Assembly (NCBI RefSeq): GCF_036503815.1
Contig: NZ_AP027764.1
Coordinates: 2,604,001-2,668,000, forward strand
Reading direction: 5' to 3'
DNA length: 64,000 nt
Origin: Escherichia coli
GTDB taxonomy: Bacteria; Pseudomonadota; Gammaproteobacteria; Enterobacterales; Enterobacteriaceae
The translations under genes were made by a program, and so were the position numbers. Positions within the stretch are counted from its first letter, which is position 1. Each line of letters opens with the position of its first letter. Shown here one piece after another: positions 1 through 9,897 of the stretch. Under the pieces are notes generated by a model. The model was not told where the DNA came from. It was given only the letters and a program-made list of their open reading frames with translations, and did not search any database.

Positions 1-801
1 AATAATAATCTAAAAGAAATTAATATTTCTGACAGTTATAAACTGAAATTTCTTAACCTTGATAATAACCAGCTAACATCGCTGGATGTTTCTCAACAAG
101 AATCTCTGATTGAGTTAAGTGCTCGTCACAATATGATCAATGATCTTAAATTACACTATCACCCCATGGTGAAAAAAATCGCTTTAAACGACAACCATAT
201 TGCAAATTTAAACGCTAAAAGCACTGCGATACTAGAATATTTAGACTTAAGTAATAACAATTTATTACCAACAGATAACATTAATGAGTTAATATCATCA
301 AAACATCTTTGGTATTTATCAGTTAACGGTATTAACAATGATCCTATTGCACAAATGCAGTACTGGAATGCAATAATGGATTTAGTTGATAATATTGATG
401 AAGTGACCATTAAGATATCTTATGATCTAGCAATTAAAAATATCGATACTAGTAATAAGCATCTTGTAGAAGTAAGCAAAAATACTGAAGGTGATAATAA
501 AGAAAACAATGATTCAATGTCGATTCGTTACCGTTCAAAACCTTATTTCAGCAATTTAACTTTAACAGAACAAGAAACAACACTTTCTGAAGAAGAATTA
601 AAAGCTATTCTGCCTATGTATCGCGCGTGTCGGTTTGATAACGACACTCCCCTATCCTCATCCTCATCCTCATCCTCAGAACTCAAGGACGCAACAGGCA
701 CCCCTATCTGTTATTACATTTATGATGAGAATAAAACTTCCTTAGGTTATGGACCAACATTTCATAATTGGTTAAGCCAATCCTTTACCACAGAGTTATA
801 A
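1..801 (+). CDS. yddK: Leucine-rich repeat protein, 5' end outside window (YddK-like)
   Basis: The frame is open from base 1, so the true start lies upstream of the window; 266 residues are visible. The first ~110 visible residues are leucine-rich repeats of the pattern LxxLxLxxNxLxxL (for example around FLNLDNNQLTSLDV), which normally build a curved protein-binding solenoid. After them comes a non-repeat C-terminal part with a run of nine serines near visible residue 220. The name rests on position next to narU and on LRR content; K-12 YddK is also an LRR protein here. I see no E3-ligase (NEL) domain of the IpaH/SspH type. The sequence is AT-rich compared with the nar operon that follows, which suggests horizontal acquisition. 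The function is unknown. Confidence 0.75.
   Translation, partial: NNNLKEINISDSYKLKFLNLDNNQLTSLDVSQQESLIELSARHNMINDLKLHYHPMVKKIALNDNHIANLNAKSTAILEYLDLSNNNLLPTDNINELISSKHLWYLSVNGINNDPIAQMQYWNAIMDLVDNIDEVTIKISYDLAIKNIDTSNKHLVEVSKNTEGDNKENNDSMSIRYRSKPYFSNLTLTEQETTLSEEELKAILPMYRACRFDNDTPLSSSSSSSSELKDATGTPICYYIYDENKTSLGYGPTFHNWLSQSFTTEL
655..678 (+). repeat. Hexanucleotide tandem repeat (TCCTCA)x4 inside the LRR gene
   Basis: Four perfect tandem copies of TCCTCA encode Ser-Ser pairs and make most of the serine run. The unit is six bases, so changes in copy number would keep the reading frame and only lengthen or shorten the serine tract. Confidence 0.85.
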
Positions 802-862
802 AAAATATCCTGATTTATCAAGGATAATAAATCAAAAAATATATTATTGCCATGGAGTAGTT

Positions 863-2113
863 ATGAAGTTTCCTTTAATCTTTTTTAAAACAAAGCAGTC
901 CCTACAGCGACTCCCAGAACAGAATTTATATAGCTGGATGCATGAATTGAATAAATGGAAAGAAGAATGCATAGTCACAGGTGAACTTCATCGTCAAGAA
1001 TGCCGAAAAGAAGCGGCAGAAAGGATAAACCGTGCTTTTTTATCGAAGCAGAATGACATTGATTTATCTGGACTTAATTTAACCACCCAACCACCAGGAC
1101 TGCAAAACTTCACATCTATCAATCTTGATGAGAACCAACTCAAACATTTTGATGCAACCAACTACGATAAACTCATCAACCTTAGTCTGAATAGTAATGC
1201 TCTTGAGTCTATAAATTTTCCTCAAGGCAGAAATGTAAGCATTAAACATATATCTGTGAATAATAATGCTCTCAGAAATATTGATATAGATGGGCTTTCA
1301 TCAGTTACTTATTTTAGTGCGGCACATAATCAACTAGAGTTTGTGCAATTAGAATGTTGCGAAAGGCTGCAGTACCTGAATCTCAGCCACAATCAATTAA
1401 CTGATATTGCTACAGGAAATAAAGATGAACTCTTACTTCTGGATCTATCCCATAATAAACTAACAAGTTTACATAATGCCTTATTTCCCAACTTGAATAC
1501 GTTACTTATCAACAACAACTTGCTTTCTGAAATTAAAATATTCTTTAGCAACTTCTGCAATGTACAGACATTAAACGCTGCGAACAATCAGTTGAAAAAA
1601 ATAAACCTTCATTTCCTGACTTATCTTTCATCTATCAAAAGTTTAAGGCTGGACAATAATAAAATAACCCGCATTGACACTAAGAATACATCCGATATTG
1701 GAACTTTATTCCCCATAATAAAACAGAGCAAAAACTTAAATTTTTTAAATGTTTCTGGGAAGAACAATTGCCCTACCATGCAGCTCATGTTATTTAATTT
1801 GTTTTCCCCAGCACTTAAGCTTAATACTGGCCTGGCAATTCTTTCGCCTGGTGCATTTGAAGTTCACTCTGACGGAGTAGATGTGGATAACGAATTGTTT
1901 CACTATACTTTTAAAGAAGCATACACCCCATATAATATACACACTTATAAAACAGAAGAAGTTGTAAATCAGATGAATATAAAAATTAAAAATATGACCT
2001 TAGATGAAATAAACAATACTTACTGTAATAACGATTATTACAATGAGGCGATAAGAGAGGAACCGATAGACTTTCTGGACAGATCGTTTTCCTCCAGCTC
2101 ATGGCCTTTTTAG
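863..2113 (+). CDS. Leucine-rich repeat protein, full length (locus of yddJ)
   Basis: A 416-residue LRR protein with GGAG about six bases before the ATG. Residues 1-70 form a charged, probably helical N-terminal part (WMHELNKWKEE). Residues ~75-290 hold about nine LRRs of the type LxxLNLSHNQLTDI and LLLDLSHNKLTSL. The C-terminal part is not repetitive and ends in a short serine-rich tail. It is a paralogue of the upstream LRR gene, 61 bases away on the same strand, and both end in serine-rich segments. K-12 has only a short ORF (yddJ) here, so that is probably a remnant of this longer gene. No signal peptide, membrane segment or enzymatic domain is evident. A protein-binding role is inferred from the LRR fold only. 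Confidence 0.7.
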   Translation: MKFPLIFFKTKQSLQRLPEQNLYSWMHELNKWKEECIVTGELHRQECRKEAAERINRAFLSKQNDIDLSGLNLTTQPPGLQNFTSINLDENQLKHFDATNYDKLINLSLNSNALESINFPQGRNVSIKHISVNNNALRNIDIDGLSSVTYFSAAHNQLEFVQLECCERLQYLNLSHNQLTDIATGNKDELLLLDLSHNKLTSLHNALFPNLNTLLINNNLLSEIKIFFSNFCNVQTLNAANNQLKKINLHFLTYLSSIKSLRLDNNKITRIDTKNTSDIGTLFPIIKQSKNLNFLNVSGKNNCPTMQLMLFNLFSPALKLNTGLAILSPGAFEVHSDGVDVDNELFHYTFKEAYTPYNIHTYKTEEVVNQMNIKIKNMTLDEINNTYCNNDYYNEAIREEPIDFLDRSFSSSSWPF

Positions 2114-2437
2114 TGAATAAATCATCACTAATTCTATAAGTGTCTGGTCTTATTAAGAATATAGTTAATATGCAACCCTTTAGATTCACGATCTGAAGGG
2201 TTGAAACATGGCATACGTTCAAAGATTAACCCCCGTTTGAAGGTTAGCCTGTTAGTTACATTTAGTAACACATATCTGTCTGCTTAATCCCCATTCTGCC
2301 CCCGCGGTTACGCTTTCTTATCTATTCTTTCAATCAGCACTTCACCTAATTCATCCTTAATTCTAATAACTGGCTATTGCGCCTTACCTCCTGTTTTGTC
2401 TTTTTTTCATTACCAATGTGTACATGTGAGGAACAAT
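2114..2437. other. Intergenic region between the LRR gene and narU, with a hairpin
   Basis: No gene is seen in these 324 bases. A hairpin lies at 2173-2203: an eight-base arm CAACCCTT pairs with AAGGGTTG and is extended by TAGAT/ATCTG. It could end LRR-gene transcription, although no clear U-run follows. The rest should hold the narU promoter; I could not assign -10 and -35 boxes with confidence. Confidence 0.4.
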
Positions 2438-3826
2438 ATGGCACTGCAAAATGAGAAAAATAGTCGTTATCTTTTGCGCGACTGGAAACCAGAAAACCCG
2501 GCCTTCTGGGAAAATAAAGGAAAGCATATTGCACGAAGAAACCTCTGGATATCAGTCAGTTGTCTACTTCTTGCCTTCTGTGTCTGGATGCTATTTAGCG
2601 CAGTTACTGTTAATCTCAATAAAATCGGTTTTAATTTCACTACCGATCAACTCTTTTTATTAACCGCATTACCCTCCGTTTCTGGCGCATTATTGCGTGT
2701 CCCCTACTCCTTTATGGTGCCTATATTTGGTGGACGCCGATGGACGGTTTTTAGTACTGCAATCCTGATTATTCCTTGCGTCTGGCTCGGAATTGCCGTG
2801 CAGAATCCGAATACTCCTTTTGGGATATTTATCGTTATCGCTTTGCTATGCGGTTTTGCAGGGGCGAACTTTGCTTCGAGCATGGGCAATATCAGTTTCT
2901 TCTTCCCAAAAGCCAAACAAGGGAGCGCACTTGGGATTAATGGTGGATTAGGAAACTTAGGCGTAAGCGTGATGCAGCTGGTTGCGCCGCTGGTGATTTT
3001 TATCCCCGTATTTGCCTTTCTCGGTGTCAATGGCGTACCACAGGCCGACGGTTCGGTGATGTCGCTGGCGAATGCCGCATGGATTTGGGTGCCATTACTG
3101 GCGATTGCCACTATTGCCGCCTGGTTAGGGATGAATGATATCGCCAGTTCACGCGCGTCAATCGCCGATCAATTGCCTGTATTACAACGTCTGCATCTCT
3201 GGCTGCTCAGTCTTCTCTATCTCGCCACCTTCGGTTCGTTTATCGGTTTTTCTGCGGGTTTTGCCATGCTGGCGAAAACCCAGTTCCCGGATGTGAATAT
3301 TCTGCGTCTGGCGTTCTTTGGCCCATTTATCGGTGCCATCGCGCGGTCGGTTGGTGGTGCTATTTCCGATAAATTTGGCGGCGTGCGGGTGACGTTGATC
3401 AACTTCATTTTTATGGCGATTTTCAGTGCACTGCTCTTCCTTACCTTACCGGGCACAGGCTCTGGTAATTTCATCGCATTTTACGCCGTCTTTATGGGGC
3501 TGTTTCTGACCGCGGGTCTGGGAAGTGGTTCTACTTTCCAGATGATCGCTGTCATCTTTCGCCAGATAACGATTTATCGCGTCAAGATGAAAGGCGGCAG
3601 CGATGAACAGGCTCAGCGGGAAGCGGTCACCGAAACGGCGGCAGCATTGGGCTTTATCTCAGCGATTGGCGCAGTTGGCGGCTTTTTTATTCCGCAGGCG
3701 TTTGGCATGTCGCTCAATATGACCGGCTCGCCGGTAGGTGCGATGAAAGTGTTTTTGATCTTCTACATCGTTTGTGTGCTGCTGACCTGGCTGGTTTATG
3801 GTCGGCGGAAGTTCAGCCAAAAATAA
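2438..3826 (+). CDS. narU: Nitrate/nitrite transporter NarU
   Basis: A 462-residue inner-membrane protein of the major facilitator superfamily (nitrate/nitrite porter family) with about twelve hydrophobic segments. It imports nitrate and exports or imports nitrite. The NNP signature-like glycine-rich stretches are visible (GANFASSMGNISFFFP and AGLGSGSTFQMIAVIF). The start at 2438 was chosen because GAGG lies 6-10 bases upstream and because it gives the K-12 protein length; an in-frame start 14 codons earlier lacks such a site. It sits just ahead of narZYWV, the nitrate reductase it serves. In K-12 narU-narZ expression belongs to the stationary-phase (RpoS) programme. Confidence 0.97.
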   Translation: MALQNEKNSRYLLRDWKPENPAFWENKGKHIARRNLWISVSCLLLAFCVWMLFSAVTVNLNKIGFNFTTDQLFLLTALPSVSGALLRVPYSFMVPIFGGRRWTVFSTAILIIPCVWLGIAVQNPNTPFGIFIVIALLCGFAGANFASSMGNISFFFPKAKQGSALGINGGLGNLGVSVMQLVAPLVIFIPVFAFLGVNGVPQADGSVMSLANAAWIWVPLLAIATIAAWLGMNDIASSRASIADQLPVLQRLHLWLLSLLYLATFGSFIGFSAGFAMLAKTQFPDVNILRLAFFGPFIGAIARSVGGAISDKFGGVRVTLINFIFMAIFSALLFLTLPGTGSGNFIAFYAVFMGLFLTAGLGSGSTFQMIAVIFRQITIYRVKMKGGSDEQAQREAVTETAAALGFISAIGAVGGFFIPQAFGMSLNMTGSPVGAMKVFLIFYIVCVLLTWLVYGRRKFSQK

Positions 3827-3832
3827 GAAATC

Positions 3833-3886
3833 GATGCCTGACACGTCTTATCAGGCTACAACCGTGTCGCATCCGACAAGGCATCA
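3833..3886. repeat. REP-type palindromic element between narU and narZ
   Basis: GATGCCTGACACG...TTATCAGGC and CGCATCCGACAAGGCATC form the imperfect palindrome typical of E. coli REP/BIME sequences, located directly after the narU stop and before the narZ ribosome-binding site. Confidence 0.7.
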
Positions 3887-3920
3887 GATCCCAATTCATT
3901 CCTGGAGCAGGAGTTATGTC

Positions 3921-6900
3921 ATGAGTAAACTTTTGGATCGCTTTCGCTACTTCAAACAAAAGGGCGAAACCTTTGCCGATGGTCACGGACAGGTGATGCA
4001 TAGCAACCGCGACTGGGAGGACAGCTATCGCCAGCGTTGGCAGTTCGACAAAATCGTGCGTTCCACCCACGGCGTTAACTGTACAGGCTCCTGTAGCTGG
4101 AAAATCTACGTTAAAAATGGTCTGGTGACCTGGGAAATCCAACAGACCGACTACCCGCGCACTCGCCCTGACCTGCCCAATCATGAACCTCGCGGCTGCC
4201 CGCGTGGCGCAAGTTACTCCTGGTATCTTTACAGCGCTAACCGCCTGAAATACCCGCTCATTCGTAAACGACTGATTGAACTGTGGCGCGAAGCCCTCAA
4301 GCAACACAGCGATCCGGTACTGGCGTGGGCATCGATTATGAACGATCCGCAAAAGTGCCTGAGCTACAAACAAGTGCGTGGGCGTGGCGGCTTTATCCGC
4401 TCCAACTGGCAGGAGCTAAACCAGTTGATTGCCGCCGCTAACGTCTGGACCATCAAAACTTACGGTCCTGATCGCGTTGCCGGTTTCTCGCCGATTCCGG
4501 CGATGTCGATGGTTTCTTACGCCGCCGGAACACGCTATCTGTCGCTGTTAGGTGGCACCTGTTTAAGTTTCTATGACTGGTATTGCGACCTGCCGCCTGC
4601 CTCGCCGATGACCTGGGGCGAGCAAACCGACGTGCCAGAATCTGCCGACTGGTATAACTCCAGCTATATCATCGCCTGGGGTTCTAACGTACCGCAAACG
4701 CGCACACCAGACGCCCACTTCTTTACCGAAGTACGTTACAAAGGTACCAAAACTATCGCCATTACCCCGGACTACTCTGAAGTAGCCAAATTGTGCGACC
4801 AGTGGCTGGCACCGAAACAAGGCACTGATAGCGCCCTGGCAATGGCAATGGGCCATGTGATTTTAAAAGAGTTCCATCTCGATAATCCCAGCGACTACTT
4901 TATCAATTACTGCCGCCGCTACAGCGACATGCCGATGCTGGTAATGCTGGAACCGCGCGACGATGGCAGCTACGTTCCCGGACGGATGATCCGTGCATCT
5001 GACCTGGTGGATGGGTTGGGCGAAAGCAACAATCCGCAGTGGAAAACCGTGGCAGTTAATACTACGGGTGAACTGGTGGTGCCTAACGGTTCGATTGGTT
5101 TTCGTTGGGGCGAAAAAGGCAAATGGAACCTGGAATCTATCGCCGCCGGAACAGAAACTGAGTTAGCGTTAACCTTGCTCGGTCAACACGACACTGTTGC
5201 AGGCGTGGCCTTCCCCTACTTTGGCGGCATTGAAAATCCACACTTTCGCAGCGTAAAACATGATCCCATACTGGTGCGCCAGCTTCCGGTGAAAAATCTG
5301 ACGCTCGCCGATGGAAGCACTTGTCCGGTGGTTAGCGTTTATGATCTGGTACTGGCAAATTACGGCCTCGATCGCGGGCTGGAAGATGAAAACAGCGCGA
5401 AAGATTACGCTGAAATCAAACCTTACACCCCAGCCTGGGGCGAGCAAATTACCGGCGTACCGCGCCAGTATATTGAAACCATCGCCCGCGAATTTGCCGA
5501 TACCGCCCATAAAACGCATGGGCGATCGATGATTATCCTCGGTGCTGGCGTCAACCATTGGTATCACATGGACATGAACTACCGTGGGATGATCAACATG
5601 CTGATCTTCTGCGGTTGTGTCGGGCAAAGCGGTGGCGGCTGGGCACACTATGTCGGTCAGGAAAAACTGCGCCCGCAAACCGGCTGGTTGCCGCTGGCCT
5701 TTGCGCTCGACTGGAACCGACCACCGCGCCAGATGAACAGCACCTCGTTTTTCTACAATCATTCCAGCCAATGGCGCTATGAAAAAGTCTCTGCTCAGGA
5801 GTTACTTTCACCGCTCGCCGATGCCAGTAAGTACAGCGGTCATCTGATTGATTTCAACGTTCGCGCCGAACGTATGGGCTGGCTACCTTCTGCGCCGCAG
5901 CTGGGGCGTAACCCGCTCGGGATTAAAGCTGAAGCCGACAAGGCCGGATTATCCCCCACAGAATTTACCGCCCAGGCGCTGAAATCGGGCGATTTACGCA
6001 TGGCCTGCGAACAACCAGATAGCGGCAGCAATCATCCGCGTAATTTGTTTGTCTGGCGTTCTAACCTGCTTGGCTCCTCCGGCAAAGGCCACGAATATAT
6101 GCAGAAGTATCTGCTGGGAACCGAAAGTGGGATTCAGGGTGAGGAACTCGGTGCCAGCGACGGGATCAAACCAGAAGAAGTCGAGTGGCAAACTGCGGCG
6201 ATTGAAGGCAAGCTCGACCTGCTGGTGACGCTCGACTTCCGTATGTCCAGTACCTGCCTGTTCTCCGATATCGTTCTGCCCACCGCCACCTGGTACGAAA
6301 AAGACGATATGAACACCTCGGATATGCATCCGTTTATTCATCCGCTTTCTGCGGCGGTCGATCCGGCGTGGGAATCACGCAGCGACTGGGAAATCTACAA
6401 AGGTATTGCCAAAGCATTTTCGCAAGTGTGCGTAGGGCATCTTGGCAAAGAAACCGACGTGGTATTACAACCCTTACTGCATGACTCTCCGGCAGAACTC
6501 TCCCAGCCGTGTGAAGTGCTCGACTGGCGCAAAGGCGAATGCGATCTGATCCCGGGTAAAACCGCGCCCAATATTGTAGCGGTGGAACGCGACTACCCTG
6601 CTACCTATGATCGCTTTACCTCGCTCGGGCCATTGATGGACAAACTTGGCAACGGCGGTAAAGGGATTTCGTGGAATACCCAGGATGAAATCGATTTCCT
6701 CGGCAAACTCAATTACACCAAGCGTGATGGCCCGGCACAGGGGCGACCGCTGATTGACACCGCCATTGATGCATCAGAAGTGATACTGGCGCTGGCACCG
6801 GAAACCAACGGGCATGTGGCGGTCAAAGCGTGGCAAGCGCTGGGCGAAATCACCGGACGCGAACATACCCATCTGGCGCTGCACAAAGAGGACGAGAAGA

Positions 6901-7661
6901 TCCGCTTTCGCGATATTCAGGCGCAGCCACGTAAAATTATCTCCAGCCCCACATGGTCTGGTCTGGAAAGCGATCACGTCTCCTACAACGCCGGATACAC
7001 CAACGTTCATGAGTTAATTCCGTGGCGCACGCTGTCGGGACGCCAGCAGGTCTATCAGGATCATCCGTGGATGCGTGCCTTTGGTGAAAGCCTGGTGGCT
7101 TATCGTCCGCCTATCGACACCCGTAGCGTCAGTGAAATGCGCCAGATACCGCCAAACGGCTTCCCGGAAAGAGCACTTAACTTCCTGACGCCGCATCAGA
7201 AATGGGGCATTCACTCAACCTACAGTGAAAACCTGCTAATGCTGACGCTCTCTCGCGGTGGACCGATTGTCTGGATCAGCGAAACCGATGCCCGTGAATT
7301 GACCATTGTCGATAACGACTGGGTGGAAGTGTTTAACGCCAACGGCGCGCTGACTGCCCGCGCGGTGGTCAGCCAACGTGTACCGCCGGGTATGACCATG
7401 ATGTATCACGCTCAGGAACGCATTATGAATATTCCTGGTTCGGAAGTAACCGGCATGCGCGGCGGCATTCATAACTCGGTCACCCGCGTTTGCCCAAAAC
7501 CAACGCATATGATTGGCGGTTACGCGCAGCTGGCCTGGGGCTTTAACTACTACGGCACCGTCGGCTCGAACCGCGACGAATTTATCATGATCCGCAAGAT
7601 GAAGAACGTTAACTGGCTGGATGATGAAGGTCGCGATCAGGTACAGGAGGCGAAAAAATGA
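3921..7661 (+). CDS. narZ: Nitrate reductase 2 (NRZ), alpha subunit NarZ
   Basis: The 1,246-residue catalytic subunit of the second respiratory nitrate reductase reduces nitrate to nitrite at a Mo-bis-MGD centre on the cytoplasmic face of the inner membrane. The N-terminal Fe-S (FS0) ligands are visible as His50, Cys54, Cys58 (HGVNCTGSCSW) and Cys93 (RGCPRG). Molybdopterin oxidoreductase domains follow through to the C-terminal dinucleotide-binding domain. The start at 3921 has AGGAG seven bases upstream; an in-frame start 41 codons earlier would run through the REP element and the narU end. The stop overlaps the narY start by four bases, giving translational coupling. No frameshift or missing motif is seen. 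Confidence 0.97.
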   Translation: MSKLLDRFRYFKQKGETFADGHGQVMHSNRDWEDSYRQRWQFDKIVRSTHGVNCTGSCSWKIYVKNGLVTWEIQQTDYPRTRPDLPNHEPRGCPRGASYSWYLYSANRLKYPLIRKRLIELWREALKQHSDPVLAWASIMNDPQKCLSYKQVRGRGGFIRSNWQELNQLIAAANVWTIKTYGPDRVAGFSPIPAMSMVSYAAGTRYLSLLGGTCLSFYDWYCDLPPASPMTWGEQTDVPESADWYNSSYIIAWGSNVPQTRTPDAHFFTEVRYKGTKTIAITPDYSEVAKLCDQWLAPKQGTDSALAMAMGHVILKEFHLDNPSDYFINYCRRYSDMPMLVMLEPRDDGSYVPGRMIRASDLVDGLGESNNPQWKTVAVNTTGELVVPNGSIGFRWGEKGKWNLESIAAGTETELALTLLGQHDTVAGVAFPYFGGIENPHFRSVKHDPILVRQLPVKNLTLADGSTCPVVSVYDLVLANYGLDRGLEDENSAKDYAEIKPYTPAWGEQITGVPRQYIETIAREFADTAHKTHGRSMIILGAGVNHWYHMDMNYRGMINMLIFCGCVGQSGGGWAHYVGQEKLRPQTGWLPLAFALDWNRPPRQMNSTSFFYNHSSQWRYEKVSAQELLSPLADASKYSGHLIDFNVRAERMGWLPSAPQLGRNPLGIKAEADKAGLSPTEFTAQALKSGDLRMACEQPDSGSNHPRNLFVWRSNLLGSSGKGHEYMQKYLLGTESGIQGEELGASDGIKPEEVEWQTAAIEGKLDLLVTLDFRMSSTCLFSDIVLPTATWYEKDDMNTSDMHPFIHPLSAAVDPAWESRSDWEIYKGIAKAFSQVCVGHLGKETDVVLQPLLHDSPAELSQPCEVLDWRKGECDLIPGKTAPNIVAVERDYPATYDRFTSLGPLMDKLGNGGKGISWNTQDEIDFLGKLNYTKRDGPAQGRPLIDTAIDASEVILALAPETNGHVAVKAWQALGEITGREHTHLALHKEDEKIRFRDIQAQPRKIISSPTWSGLESDHVSYNAGYTNVHELIPWRTLSGRQQVYQDHPWMRAFGESLVAYRPPIDTRSVSEMRQIPPNGFPERALNFLTPHQKWGIHSTYSENLLMLTLSRGGPIVWISETDARELTIVDNDWVEVFNANGALTARAVVSQRVPPGMTMMYHAQERIMNIPGSEVTGMRGGIHNSVTRVCPKPTHMIGGYAQLAWGFNYYGTVGSNRDEFIMIRKMKNVNWLDDEGRDQVQEAKK

Positions 7662-9202
7662 AAATACGTTCGCAAGTCGGCATGGTGCTTAACCTCGATA
7701 AATGTATCGGCTGCCATACCTGTTCGGTGACCTGTAAAAACGTCTGGACCGGACGCGAAGGCATGGAGTACGCATGGTTTAACAACGTCGAAACCAAACC
7801 GGGCATTGGTTATCCGAAAAACTGGGAAGATCAGGAAGAGTGGCAAGGCGGCTGGGTCCGCGATGTCAACGGTAAGATCCGCCCGCGTCTGGGCAGCAAG
7901 ATGGGGGTGATTACCAAAATCTTCGCCAACCCGGTGGTGCCGCAGATTGACGATTACTACGAACCTTTCACCTTCGACTACGAACATTTGCATAGCGCGC
8001 CAGAAGGTAAACACATTCCTACTGCCCGCCCACGTTCGCTGATTGACGGCAAACGGATGGACAAAGTGATCTGGGGGCCAAACTGGGAAGAACTGCTGGG
8101 CGGTGAGTTCGAAAAACGCGCTCGCGACCGCAACTTTGACGCCATGCAAAAGGAGATGTACGGTCAGTTTGAAAACACGTTCATGATGTACCTGCCGCGC
8201 CTGTGCGAACACTGCCTCAACCCCAGCTGTGTGGCGACCTGCCCCAGCGGCGCGATCTACAAACGCGAAGAAGACGGTATTGTGCTGATCGATCAGGACA
8301 AATGCCGTGGCTGGCGTTTGTGCATTAGCGGTTGTCCGTACAAAAAAATCTACTTCAACTGGAAAAGCGGTAAGTCAGAAAAATGCATCTTCTGTTATCC
8401 GCGAATTGAGTCCGGTCAACCGACCGTTTGCTCAGAAACCTGCGTGGGTCGTATTCGCTATCTTGGCGTGCTGCTTTACGACGCCGACCGCATCGAGGAA
8501 GCGGCGCGCACCGAGCGCGAAGTTGACCTCTATGAACGCCAGTGCGAAGTGTTCCTCGATCCGCACGATCCCTCAGTGATCGAAGAAGCCCTGAAACAAG
8601 GTATTCCACAAAACGTGATTGAAGCTGCCCAGCGTTCGCCAGTCTACAAAATGGCGATGGACTGGAAACTGGCGTTACCGCTGCACCCTGAATACCGCAC
8701 CCTGCCGATGGTCTGGTACGTTCCTCCGCTGTCACCGATTCAGTCTTACGCTGATGCGGGCGGCTTGCCGAAAAGCGAAGGCGTGCTGCCCGCCATCGAA
8801 AGCCTGCGTATTCCGGTGCAATATCTCGCCAATATGTTGAGTGCCGGTGATACCGGTCCGGTACTGCGGGCGCTGAAACGGATGATGGCGATGCGCCACT
8901 ATATGCGTTCACAAACCGTGGAAGGCGTTACCGATACCCGCGCCATTGACGAAGTAGGCCTGAGCGTCGCCCAGGTCGAAGAGATGTATCGCTACCTCGC
9001 CATTGCCAACTATGAAGACCGTTTTGTCATTCCAACCAGTCATCGGGAAATGGCGGGCGATGCCTTCGCAGAACGCAATGGCTGCGGTTTTACCTTTGGC
9101 GACGGTTGCCACGGCTCGGACAGCAAATTCAACCTGTTCAACAGTAGCCGTATCGATGCCATCAACATCACCGAAGTGCGCGACAAAGCGGAGGGCGAAT
9201 AA
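7658..9202 (+). CDS. narY: Nitrate reductase 2, beta (iron-sulfur) subunit NarY
   Basis: A 514-residue electron-transfer subunit that carries electrons from the heme b subunit NarV to NarZ. Four cysteine groups are visible: CIGCHTCSVTCKNVW near the N-terminus, CEHCLNPSCVATC, CRGWRLCISGC, and CIFCYPRIESGQPTVCSETC. The third has Trp in place of a cysteine (CRGW), which in this family marks the [3Fe-4S] cluster; the others bind [4Fe-4S]. The gene overlaps narZ by four bases and its last base is shared with the narW start codon region, so the operon is tightly coupled. Confidence 0.97.
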   Translation: MKIRSQVGMVLNLDKCIGCHTCSVTCKNVWTGREGMEYAWFNNVETKPGIGYPKNWEDQEEWQGGWVRDVNGKIRPRLGSKMGVITKIFANPVVPQIDDYYEPFTFDYEHLHSAPEGKHIPTARPRSLIDGKRMDKVIWGPNWEELLGGEFEKRARDRNFDAMQKEMYGQFENTFMMYLPRLCEHCLNPSCVATCPSGAIYKREEDGIVLIDQDKCRGWRLCISGCPYKKIYFNWKSGKSEKCIFCYPRIESGQPTVCSETCVGRIRYLGVLLYDADRIEEAARTEREVDLYERQCEVFLDPHDPSVIEEALKQGIPQNVIEAAQRSPVYKMAMDWKLALPLHPEYRTLPMVWYVPPLSPIQSYADAGGLPKSEGVLPAIESLRIPVQYLANMLSAGDTGPVLRALKRMMAMRHYMRSQTVEGVTDTRAIDEVGLSVAQVEEMYRYLAIANYEDRFVIPTSHREMAGDAFAERNGCGFTFGDGCHGSDSKFNLFNSSRIDAINITEVRDKAEGE

Positions 9203-9897
9203 TGCAGATCCTCAAAGTGATCGGCCTGTTGATGGAGTATCCGGACGAGCTGTTGTGGGAATGTAAGGAGGACGCGCTGGCGTTGATCCGCCGCGACGCA
9301 CCGATGCTCACCGATTTTGCACTCGACCTGCTCAACGCGCCGCTGCTGGATAAACAGGCCGAATGGTGTGAAGTGTTCGACCGCGGGCGCACCACGTCGC
9401 TGCTGCTGTTCGAACATGTTCATGCCGAATCCCGCGATCGAGGCCAGGCAATGGTGGACCTGCTGGCGGAGTATGAAAAGGTCGGTCTGCAACTGGATTG
9501 TCGGGAACTGCCCGATTATCTGCCGCTATACCTGGAGTACTTAAGTGTGCTGCCGGACGATCAGGCAAAAGAAGGATTACTCAACGTTGCGCCGATCCTC
9601 GCCCTGCTTGGCGGACGCTTAAAACAACGCGAGACACCGTGGTACGCGTTATTTGACGCCCTTTTGCAACTGGCAGGAAGTCCCCTGTCAAGTGACAGTG
9701 TCACAAAACAAATTCGTAGTGAAGAGCGTGACGACACCCGCCAGGCACTGGATGCGGTGTGGGAAGAAGAACAGGTGAAGTTTATTGAAGATAACGCCAC
9801 GGCGTGTGACAGCTCGCCGCTTAATCAATATCAGCGACGCTTTAGCCAGGATGTCGCGCCGCAGTACGTCGACATCAGTGCGGGAGGTGGGAAATGA
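9202..9897 (+). CDS. narW: Nitrate reductase 2 assembly chaperone NarW
   Basis: A 231-residue member of the NarJ/NarW family of private chaperones. It binds the apo alpha subunit, helps molybdenum cofactor and Fe-S insertion, and is not part of the final enzyme. The sequence is mostly helical and acidic with no metal-binding motif, as usual. It overlaps narY at its start and narV at its end, in the normal Z-Y-W-V order. Confidence 0.95.

Noticed and set aside
2396..2437. Earlier narU start, 14 codons upstream
   Set aside because: No ribosome-binding site there, while GAGG sits at the right distance before 2438, which also gives the known protein length.
3813..4373. Long minus-strand frames opposite narZ, narY and narW (for example 186, 200 and 191 codons)
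   Set aside because: They are mirror frames of high-GC coding sequence; the plus-strand proteins are clearly the real products.
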